Shown: piece by piece, positions 55,835-61,520 of the stretch
How positions within the stretch are numbered: position 1 is the first letter of the stretch
How the letters are laid out: each line of letters begins with the position of its first letter
Assembly (NCBI RefSeq): GCF_002736205.1
Contig: NZ_CP024091.1
Location: 1,426,001 to 1,490,000, forward strand
DNA length: 64,000 bases
Direction of reading: 5' to 3'
Source of the DNA: Pedobacter ginsengisoli
GTDB lineage: Bacteria > Bacteroidota > Bacteroidia > Sphingobacteriales > Sphingobacteriaceae
The notes under the pieces: model-generated
The model's input: only the letters and a program-made list of their open reading frames with translations
What the model was told of the DNA's origin: nothing
Database searches by the model: none
Translations under genes and position numbers: made by a program

Positions 55835-56685
55835 TAGGGAAAATATCCACAGGAAGAAATTTTCGGGGTTGCCTTCGCTACCTGCATGAGGGCCGTTTAC
55901 AGGAGAGCGAGGAACTTCAGCTGGAAGAAATGGCAAGAAAACAGGCTGAAGTGATTCATTATAACAAGTGCTTTGGCACTAGGGAACAGGTCGCCAAGCA
56001 ACTGGTAGAAGTGCAGGGTCTTAATCCAAAGCTGTTAAAGCCTGTGCTTCATGCTTCATTTAGCTTTGCCTATGCGGATGCTGCATTGCTGACCAAACAG
56101 CAAAAAGTAGATATCGCCATAGCAATGTCGGAAGAGTTTGGATTTGATCAAAATCAGTTTATCGTCATTACCCATGCGGATACTGTACATGAGCACATCC
56201 ATATTTTGGTGAACCGGGTTGGTTATGATGGTAAGACGGTCAACGATAGCAACAGCTATAAGCGAATGGCGCAATTTTGCCGCGATATGGAAAAGAGGTA
56301 CAAACTGACTCCTGTTTTAAGTCCTAACCGCTTTTTAGCATCCGGGGAGCGGATGGCTATAGGTAAAAGGGTAGACCATAGAAAGGAATTGCTCAAGAAA
56401 ACCTTAGTATGGGCGATCAGCGAATCCGGGACCATCGAGACGGTAAAGATCAGAATGCAAGAACGGGGCTACCACGTACATCTGGGCAGGGGCATCACCT
56501 TCACGGACAAGCAACAAGTAAGGTTCAATGGGAGCCAGGTCGGGTATAGCCTGGCAGATATCAATGCTCAACTTATTCGTCAGCGAAGGATTGCCCAGCA
56601 GGAAAAACAGCAGCAAATGAGATTAAGGGAGCAGACGAAATCAGAAAAATTAACAGGTAAAAAAACTAAAGGGAGATCAATTTAA
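55831..56685 (+). CDS. MobA/VirD2-type relaxase
   Basis: The 284-residue protein has the relaxase features: a Tyr-bearing N-terminus (IGKISTGRNFRGCLRYLHEG), and the metal-binding HUH motif THADTVHEHIHILVNRVG with H-E-H-I-H. The basic C-terminal tail (QRRIAQQEKQQQMRLREQTKSEKL) is usual. It would nick one strand at oriT to start DNA transfer. No coupling protein or type IV secretion genes are visible, so the element would be mobilizable in trans. A membrane-protein gene follows 10 nt downstream. Confidence 0.88.
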   Translation: MIGKISTGRNFRGCLRYLHEGRLQESEELQLEEMARKQAEVIHYNKCFGTREQVAKQLVEVQGLNPKLLKPVLHASFSFAYADAALLTKQQKVDIAIAMSEEFGFDQNQFIVITHADTVHEHIHILVNRVGYDGKTVNDSNSYKRMAQFCRDMEKRYKLTPVLSPNRFLASGERMAIGKRVDHRKELLKKTLVWAISESGTIETVKIRMQERGYHVHLGRGITFTDKQQVRFNGSQVGYSLADINAQLIRQRRIAQQEKQQQMRLREQTKSEKLTGKKTKGRSI

Positions 56686-56695
56686 ATCAATTCTT

Positions 56696-57124
56696 ATGGA
56701 CTTAGATGAAACTTCATTAAAGGAAATTTTGCAAGAGCTGCTGGAGAATGGCAAGACAATGCAAAAAGTAATAGGCGATCTGGAAGAGCACTTGGCAGAA
56801 AATGAAAATCAGCTCAAAACCTTAATCGAGGGTAATAGAGAATTAATCGCCAGTTTTGAGCATAAGTACGAAACGATAGAAGTCAAAGCACCACCAGTAG
56901 ATCTTTCTCAAGTTAATCTCGCCATTATCAAAGGGTTTGTTGGGATTAATCAGGCGATAGAAAAAGGGCCAAAGCCAATCATCAGACAGATCAGGTTTAC
57001 TTTATTTCCGGAACAGGTACGAGCACCTGAATATTATCATGCGATGATGCGGGGGCTGGTCTGGATAATATTGGGATCACTGTTTATGATACTTACTTAC
57101 CTGCTCATCAACAGATGCATTTAA
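56696..57124 (+). CDS. Hypothetical tail-anchored membrane protein
   Basis: The 142-residue protein begins MDLDETSLKEILQELLENGKTMQKVIGDLEEHLAENENQLKTLI, a coiled-coil-like acidic helix. It ends with a single transmembrane helix (LVWIILGSLFMILTYLLINRCI), so it is likely C-terminally anchored. Proteins of this layout sit downstream of relaxases in Bacteroidota mobilizable elements. It is 10 nt from the relaxase gene. No enzymatic role is visible; membrane positioning of the relaxosome is an inference. Confidence 0.6.
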   Translation: MDLDETSLKEILQELLENGKTMQKVIGDLEEHLAENENQLKTLIEGNRELIASFEHKYETIEVKAPPVDLSQVNLAIIKGFVGINQAIEKGPKPIIRQIRFTLFPEQVRAPEYYHAMMRGLVWIILGSLFMILTYLLINRCI

Positions 57125-57203
57125 ATAGGGGCAGACGAATTATATAATTGCAGAAAGTGGAAAATTAAATGGAAAATATGAGATAATACCAGCCCGCATT
57201 TGC

Positions 57204-57230
57204 AGCCTGCAAAAACCGGAGGCTTTTGCT
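57204..57230 (+). terminator. Weak hairpin after the mobilization genes
   Basis: AGCCT (57204-57208) pairs with AGGCT (57220-57224) around an A-rich loop, followed by TTTGCTTT. It is the only terminator-like element after the mob genes, and the stem is short. Confidence 0.3.
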
Positions 57231-57381
57231 TTGGTGTTTAAGGGGTTAGTTGTCCGTTTATCGTGCTGTCGATCTACGACTTATTTAGGGGGCAGTTGAA
57301 ATGAGGCCAATTCTGGCAGCCTCGGTTCTCTCTACTCATACAACCAATTTTAGTTTTCATGTTAGTCAGGCTGTGAATATT

Positions 57382-57427
57382 AGCGGGTATATTTCTACAT
57401 TACTCTATAGCTATAGAAGCGGCCTCA
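57382..57427 (-). ncRNA. Diverged copy of the guide-RNA scaffold
   Basis: Ungapped alignment of this 46-nt segment with the 57932 copy matches at about 32 positions, including GAGGC(C/T)GC at the 5' end (minus strand) and CTATAGC/CTACGGC blocks. Several base pairs of the first hairpin are lost (agctat against gcggcc), so it is probably decayed. Found by eye; a covariance search would settle its relation. Confidence 0.4.
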
Positions 57428-57677
57428 ATTACTTTATCTATAATTCAATAATCACATTAACGTAAGCCGGGGGGTGATACCATCGGTTGGATTTTGTGTA
57501 TATGTTTTGACCACCAAGAGATTGGTCGGCAATCTCTTGTTTTAGAATTAGTAATATGTTATTTCGTTTTATTCAAAAATAACAAGCCGCCCATATTGGT
57601 ATATAGTTTAAGCGAAGCCTGCTATTCTATTTCTAATAATACAAGTGAGCCATCGATCGTATCGTCTGGACAGACTT

Positions 57678-57722
57678 AGTGAGTGCATTTTGCCTCACCC
57701 TATGGCTGTAAAAGCAGCCTCA
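57678..57722 (-). ncRNA. Guide-RNA scaffold copy 2 (Cas12f-associated)
   Basis: Read on the minus strand, the segment forms hairpin 1, GGCTGC-TTTT-ACAGCC, and hairpin 2, GTGAG-...-CTCAC with an inner GCA/TGC extension. Compared with the copy at 57932, the hairpin-2 pair A-T replaces G-C on both sides, a compensatory change, and the loop of hairpin 1 varies. It starts about 298 nt past the protein gene's stop codon. The sequence after it (57677 downward) differs entirely from that after the other copy, as expected of a variable guide. Transcript ends are unknown. Confidence 0.65.
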
Positions 57723-57931
57723 TTATTTCTATACAAACAGCCTGTTATTCCGAGGTATTCGCAAAAAGATAAGCCATCCCAGATGACGTATCTCTCAAAC
57801 CAAACCTACCATTCTAGCCCTGATAATATGAGAGGACTGACCTCAGTGTCTTATGTTTAACACCTACCTGACGTAACGGAATTACAATAGAGCATTGTAT
57901 ATTGCTTTCAAAATGAAATGAAAAACAATTC

Positions 57932-57978
57932 AGTGGGTGCAGTATTGCCCCACCCTACGGCTGTACAAGCAGCCTCCA
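57932..57978 (-). ncRNA. Guide-RNA scaffold copy 1 (Cas12f-associated)
   Basis: On the minus strand the order is GGAGGCTGC, loop TTGT, ACAGCC, then GTAGG, then GTGGG-GCAATACTGCA-CCCAC. Hairpin 1 (GGCTGCTTGTACAGCC) is nearly the same as a stem of the Cas12f1 tracrRNA (GGCUGCUUGCAUCAGCC), by memory of that sequence. It begins 42 nt after the stop codon of the Cas12f-like gene on the same strand, the place of omega-RNA or guide RNA in relatives. The sequence that follows (57931 downward) would contain the guide if it abuts the scaffold. Confidence 0.7.
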
Positions 57979-58019
57979 ACATTAAATCTTATCAAAGAAC
58001 GATCCTGTCTAAATATCTC

Positions 58020-59117
58020 TTATTCCACTACCAGTTGAATCCCTGCCCTGTCCGCTTTATACGCAATTTTTTCTTTGAGGCTATAATAACTCCAGTTCTG
58101 CAGCAAGAATGGATCATCCTTGGCGATTTCTTCTTTTAGTTCCTGATTAACCAGGATAAGTGTTGCTGCCTCATGCTTGACACACAGGTCTATCAGCATG
58201 CGGCTATATACATGGAGCTTATAATCAATATACTTTCTTTCCTGATGCTGATAATCTTCCAGACTTTTCTTTTTTCGCTTTTTGCCATGACCACCCCGGT
58301 TAAAGGTAACGGCTTTCTTTACCCGGTAGATCGCTGCTTGTATGGCCAGTCTGCGATGCAGGAACTCTTCCTTGTTGCCAATGGTATGTTCATGGCTGCC
58401 GATTTTAACGGTAACGGGATGCCCAATAGATAAGGAAGCTTCGGCAATGACAGAGGTATCCAAATGATGCTGTTCCTTTTCGGTCTCAATGGCAGCCAGC
58501 AGGTAGATTTTACCCTGATCCAGCTGAATATGACTAGACCGGAGTTTTAGGGTGCCATTTAGTACCCTGTTCAGCATGATCTTTTTATCTGATCTGTCTT
58601 TACCCAGATAGGTTTTGAAGGGAATCTGAAAGAGCCTAAAGCAAAAGTTCCGTCCATCTGGCGCATGACTAAGCTTTGAAATCACTTCAGCCCCGAAAGG
58701 TAAAGGAATATTCTTTTTATAATTCCTCAGTGACTTTTCACCCTTCCAATAGGCCAGCTTTTCTTTGTTGAAAGTGGAAATCAGCGTGTTGTTTAGGTAA
58801 CTTAGCATGTTTGTTGGAATCTGTCCCTTAAAGTGGTTAGATAACAGCCTGTAGGTGGTGTTTTGCCTGGAGGATTTTAAAATTCCGTTCTCTTCTTTCT
58901 TCTGGTCAGCAATTTTAAGCTGGATTTCCTCGGTTAAATAAAAGAAATCTTTAACCTGTTCCTGCACGAAATGATGGCTCATGATCATATTGGCTGCACG
59001 GAAACATATCCGCTGCCAGCTATAGAGCTGATCTTTTGCTGCTTTGATGACTTCCTTGTCCTGGGAGTCAATCAGCAGCTGAATCTTACGGGTTAGGATC
59101 ATGGTCTGTTTTTCCAT
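58020..59117 (-). CDS. Nuclease-dead Cas12f/TnpB-family RNA-guided protein
   Basis: The start ATG at 59117 overlaps the sigma gene stop as TAATG, giving 365 residues. The C-terminal half aligns with the Cas12f/TnpB RuvC region: A227-S228-L-S-I-G-H-P-V-T-V-K-I-G stands where GVDLGI-x-x-P is expected, so the catalytic Asp is Ser228; LILVNQ325-ELK stands where the Glu motif is expected, so the Glu is Gln or shifted; W342 and YKADRAGI follow as in relatives. The chain stops there, lacking the CxxC zinc finger and third RuvC Asp. A basic KKRKKK patch (279-284) remains. Cleavage is unlikely, while RNA-guided DNA binding is plausible. Family resemblance is by eye. Confidence 0.8.
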   Translation of the reverse strand: MEKQTMILTRKIQLLIDSQDKEVIKAAKDQLYSWQRICFRAANMIMSHHFVQEQVKDFFYLTEEIQLKIADQKKEENGILKSSRQNTTYRLLSNHFKGQIPTNMLSYLNNTLISTFNKEKLAYWKGEKSLRNYKKNIPLPFGAEVISKLSHAPDGRNFCFRLFQIPFKTYLGKDRSDKKIMLNRVLNGTLKLRSSHIQLDQGKIYLLAAIETEKEQHHLDTSVIAEASLSIGHPVTVKIGSHEHTIGNKEEFLHRRLAIQAAIYRVKKAVTFNRGGHGKKRKKKSLEDYQHQERKYIDYKLHVYSRMLIDLCVKHEAATLILVNQELKEEIAKDDPFLLQNWSYYSLKEKIAYKADRAGIQLVVE

Positions 59118-59923
59118 TAGTTTTTTAGCCTTTTGATTTTGGTACAAGCCTGTGCAAAGCTTTGCTGAATGTGCTGCTGACTTAAATTTAATTGTCTGGC
59201 GATCTCTTCAAAGCTGTACTGGAGTTCATAGCGCATGTGCAGGATCCTGAACTGCTCTTCGCAGAGGTCACCTTCGAATTTGAACTTGCTGGTTTTTCCC
59301 GTGACCTGCAGCTTTTCTGAACTGGTCAGAATGGACTTTAAGGTTTCCAGCGTTTTTTCTACCGTTCTGGCTACCTGATAGTCAGAGATGCCACCAATAT
59401 GCCAGGCGATGCGCTCATAGTTGAAGGCGTATTTCAGGCAGAGTTTGATAAACAATTGCTGATTTTCGGTGAGGTTGGGAATGACTGCTTCAACTTGCTG
59501 CCATTGCAGCCTCAGGCGCTCATCAAGTTCTTCCTGATAGATGACGGCATCGGGATCCAATTCTTCTTCGGGATCATAACCTCCTATGAATTCCTGGTAG
59601 TTTTCGATTTCATCAAGCCGGAGCATGTTCCGCTGGAAATTGTGACTGGATGTTTTGTAGTAGGCCTTGCAAGCTTGGATGGTAGTTTCAGTCAAGAAGG
59701 TTTCGATGTGGGTTGGGTTGAGGATACTGTTCCTAACTAGCCAAAGACGAAGGAAGGCCTCGCTAACGATGCAGTCTGCGTTGACCTCATCCTTAATGTA
59801 CCGCTGTCTTTTGCGAAATAATGATGGATAGAGGCGATTATAAAAGTACTCCAACCCTTTTTCATCACCCTGGCTAAATTTGTGGAAATAATGGTGTTCA
59901 TTAGTTAGCTTATTGTTTCTCAT
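59117..59923 (-). CDS. ECF-type sigma factor with extra C-terminal HTH, partner of Cas12f-like protein
   Basis: ATG at 59923 is preferred; the longer frame would need TTG at 59968. Of 268 residues, ~13-92 are sigma region 2 (FSQGDEKGLEYFYNRLYPSLF, VSEAFLRLWLVRNSI, FLTETTIQACKAYYK), ~148-197 a region-4-like HTH (LTENQQLFIKLCLKYAFNYERIAWHIGGISDYQVARTVEKTLETLKSIL) and ~219-266 a second region-4-like HTH (EEQFRILHMRYELQYSFEEIARQLNLSQQHIQQSFAQACTKIKRL). Most ECF factors have one region 4 and ~160-200 residues. Its stop overlaps the Cas12f-like start. Together they probably recruit RNA polymerase to guide-defined sites. Confidence 0.82.
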   Translation of the reverse strand: MRNNKLTNEHHYFHKFSQGDEKGLEYFYNRLYPSLFRKRQRYIKDEVNADCIVSEAFLRLWLVRNSILNPTHIETFLTETTIQACKAYYKTSSHNFQRNMLRLDEIENYQEFIGGYDPEEELDPDAVIYQEELDERLRLQWQQVEAVIPNLTENQQLFIKLCLKYAFNYERIAWHIGGISDYQVARTVEKTLETLKSILTSSEKLQVTGKTSKFKFEGDLCEEQFRILHMRYELQYSFEEIARQLNLSQQHIQQSFAQACTKIKRLKN

Positions 59924-59925
59924 AT

Positions 59926-59942
59926 CTCGTATAGTATACGAG
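59926..59942. repeat. 17-bp palindrome in the sigma gene leader
   Basis: CTCGTATAGTATACGAG has two perfect 8-bp arms around a central G. Its end lies 2 bp before the sigma ATG and it falls in the probable 5' leader. It may be an operator or an RNA hairpin that hides the start. A related 13-mer (TCTCGTATCCTAT) recurs at 60061-60073. Confidence 0.6.
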
Positions 59943-59957
59943 TCTGTCTGTAGATCA

Positions 59958-59965
59958 CGAAAATA
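59958..59965 (-). promoter_or_regulatory. Candidate -7 element of the sigma-Cas12f operon
   Basis: The minus-strand word TATTTTCG is one base from TAnnTTTG and lies 35 bp upstream of the ATG at 59923. No good -33 element is found. Given the palindrome between it and the ATG, control at or just after initiation is plausible. Confidence 0.3.
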
Positions 59966-59986
59966 CAAGGCGTGAAACCCACTTGC

Positions 59987-60096
59987 CGTCTTAGAGGCCC
60001 TGAGAAGCCTTGGATACGGATAAGCAGGCCCACGCCTATGACGTGAGCACTACACTTACCTCTCGTATCCTATGAAATTCTCAGGTTTCTAAGACG
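59987..60096. repeat. 110-bp imperfect palindrome upstream of the sigma gene
   Basis: The arm 59987-60006 (CGTCTTAGAGGCCCTGAGAA) is repeated inversely at 60078-60096 with three changes and one deletion. Inside it, GGATACG (60011-60017) pairs with CGTATCC (60064-60070). As RNA or DNA this can form a long stem with a central loop of about 45 nt. It has no known counterpart to me; an att/oriT-like site, an operator cluster or a structured RNA are possible. Confidence 0.55.
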
Positions 60097-60198
60097 AGAC
60101 TCAAAGTGCGAATGCTTCTAATATTTTGAAGTAAACGCTAAAAATAATTTTTTTATTTAATCATTACTCAAATTTAATTAAAATTGGATAAAATTACA

Positions 60199-60267
60199 AA
60201 CGATTAATTCTTTTTTAATTACTAATCGTTCTTTTTTTAAAACCTAGCGTTTCCGATTAACGATTTT
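60199..60267. promoter_or_regulatory. ACGATTA box cluster upstream of the small HTH gene
   Basis: AACGATTA (60199-60206) is inverted as TAATCGTT (60223-60230), and CGATTA-ACGATTTT follows at 60254-60267. The last copy is about 20 bp before the ATG at 60287. Such clusters suit an operator for autoregulation by the encoded DNA-binding protein. Confidence 0.45.
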
Positions 60268-60286
60268 AGCTATTCAAAATAATAAT

Positions 60287-60607
60287 ATGGCTGAATGGAA
60301 AAATGTTAAGGACGAACCCGAAAAAGATCTTTCGTCTGTAGGTGCATTATTCGAAACTGGCAAAATAAAAAGGATGTACGACATTTCTGAGTTATATCCA
60401 ACCAAAATTATAAAGTTGCTCGGAATTAATTCTGAACGGTATTCTATAAAGCTTTCTAATCCAGAAAAATTCACTATTTCCGAAGTTCTTAGATTGGCTT
60501 ATATTTTTAACATTGATCCGAACCTCATTCTGAATGTTATACAACCTGAGGTAGAAAAGCAAATAATTTCTAAGATCGAGTTTCAAAAAAATAGATATAA
60601 ATCTTAA
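60287..60607 (+). CDS. Small HTH-type DNA-binding protein
   Basis: The 106-residue protein begins MAEWKNVKDEPEKDLSSVGALFETGKIKRMYDISELYPTKIIKLLGINSERYSIKLSNPEKFTISEVLRLAYIFNIDPN. This pattern is common in small chromosomal or plasmid proteins of Pedobacter relatives, and the helices around 38-80 have XRE-like spacing (PTKIIKLLGINSERYSIKLSNPEKFTISEVLRLAYIFNID). A transcription factor is likely. It is divergent from the sigma gene and follows an ACGATTA box cluster, probably its own operator. It may be the last island gene. Confidence 0.65.
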   Translation: MAEWKNVKDEPEKDLSSVGALFETGKIKRMYDISELYPTKIIKLLGINSERYSIKLSNPEKFTISEVLRLAYIFNIDPNLILNVIQPEVEKQIISKIEFQKNRYKS

Positions 60608-61082
60608 AATAGGGTAAAGTCTCTCTAAACTGGAGTCGCTTATGTGTCTACACAAGTTACAACACCAGTAATAAACCTGTTCTTGTTAAACCTAGACTGA
60701 ACGATTCCCAAAGCCTGATACTAGTTTTTGCGGAAAACGGTTGTGTAATTTATATCAATGCAATTAATAAAACTATTTGATTTTGTATTATCCTAGTGGT
60801 CCCATTTGGTTAACGAAAGAAGACCAATACGGAAGGAAGACGATGGTCTTAAGATAGTTGTGGAATTAGTACTTTGACTCAGGCTGGACCACATGAGATA
60901 TAGTATGTTCGAGAATCAGTGTTCTAATAATTTCCCTAATATGAAATGGCCTGACCGAACCCAAAATTTTTGAAATATTGGCACAATTGCCCTGATATTT
61001 GTCATAGTTACCCCTCATTACCTAAGCGGTATTTTAGGAACTTAGTGTTAATGGAAATTATCCATTCTTAAAACTTAGAATC
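60608..61082. other. Gene-free region right of the island
   Basis: No ORF with coding character, tRNA or strong hairpin is visible in this 475-bp gap. Only scattered AT-rich words and a short GTCTTAA-type motif occur. It could hold the right end of the island; I found no direct repeat with the left boundary region. Confidence 0.45.
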
Positions 61083-61490
61083 ATGACAGCTAAAAATCCA
61101 TTTGTCTGGACAGAAATCAGTGTAAACGATTTGGCCAGAGCTAAGAAATTTTACGAAACGGTATTGCAGGTTGAACTAGTTGAACTGCCTCCACCTGATA
61201 TTATGAAAGTAGATAAAGACGACCCTTGCTTTTTTGAAATGCTGGCATTTCCGGCAGATATGATGGGTACTGGAAGTAGTGGTACTCTGGTTAAATCTAA
61301 CATGAGCAAACCGGGACCAGGGGGTACATTTGTTTATTTCCATGCCGACGATTGCGCGGTGGAGCTTTCAAGAGTTGAGGCTGCAGGAGGCAAGGTGGTT
61401 TTTGAAAAAATGTCGCTTGGTGAATATGGTTTTTGCTGTGCTGCCGAAGATACAGAGGGTAACCATATTGGTTTTCATTCTATGAAATAA
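61083..61490 (+). CDS. VOC (glyoxalase-like) family protein
   Basis: The 135-residue protein is a VOC/glyoxalase-fold domain: NPFVWTEISVNDLARAKKFYETVLQVELVELPPP begins with the usual I-x-V-x-D-x-x-x-(A/S)-x-x-F-Y motif, and GPGGTFVYFHADDCAVELSRVEAAGGKVVFEKMSLGEYGFCCAAEDTEGNHIGFHS follows, with metal ligand candidates His/Glu in the last strands. These proteins can be small-molecule epimerases, dioxygenases or resistance proteins. The substrate is unknown. It is monocistronic and convergent with the TfoX-like gene. Confidence 0.85.
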   Translation: MTAKNPFVWTEISVNDLARAKKFYETVLQVELVELPPPDIMKVDKDDPCFFEMLAFPADMMGTGSSGTLVKSNMSKPGPGGTFVYFHADDCAVELSRVEAAGGKVVFEKMSLGEYGFCCAAEDTEGNHIGFHSMK

Positions 61491-61520
61491 TATATAATCG
61501 CTGCTCGATTGTGGGCAGCG

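Larger units (their letters stand above)
57225..58019. other. Non-coding guide-RNA region downstream of the Cas12f-like gene
   Basis: Nearly 800 bp without a convincing protein gene separate the mob module from the Cas12f-like gene. Short plus-strand frames here cross the structured repeats and have no coding character. Two well-preserved structured repeats (57678-57722, 57932-57978) and one diverged copy (57382-57427) all read toward lower coordinates on the minus strand, downstream of the protein gene. Further GAGGCTGC words occur at 57315-57322. The rest is A+T-rich and probably includes guide and linker sequence. Confidence 0.7.

Noticed and set aside
57225..58019. A CRISPR array beside the Cas12f-like gene
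   Set aside because: There are no closely spaced exact repeats of 20-40 bp with uniform spacers. The repeated units are far apart and share structure more than sequence, so they are better described as separate guide-RNA scaffolds.
57494..58139. Short plus-strand frames (57494-57679, 57645-57860, 57918-58139)
   Set aside because: They cross the structured repeats, have no recognised protein pattern and run opposite to the probable RNA and protein genes; non-coding content is more likely.
58020..59117. An IS200/IS605 transposon with TnpB
   Set aside because: No TnpA gene or IS605-like hairpin ends are present. The RuvC residues are lost, and the gene is coupled to a sigma factor.
61103..61113. 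Target site for the 57678 guide
   Set aside because: The match GTCTGGACAGA is only 11 nt, mostly palindromic, and lies inside the VOC coding region; it is likely chance.
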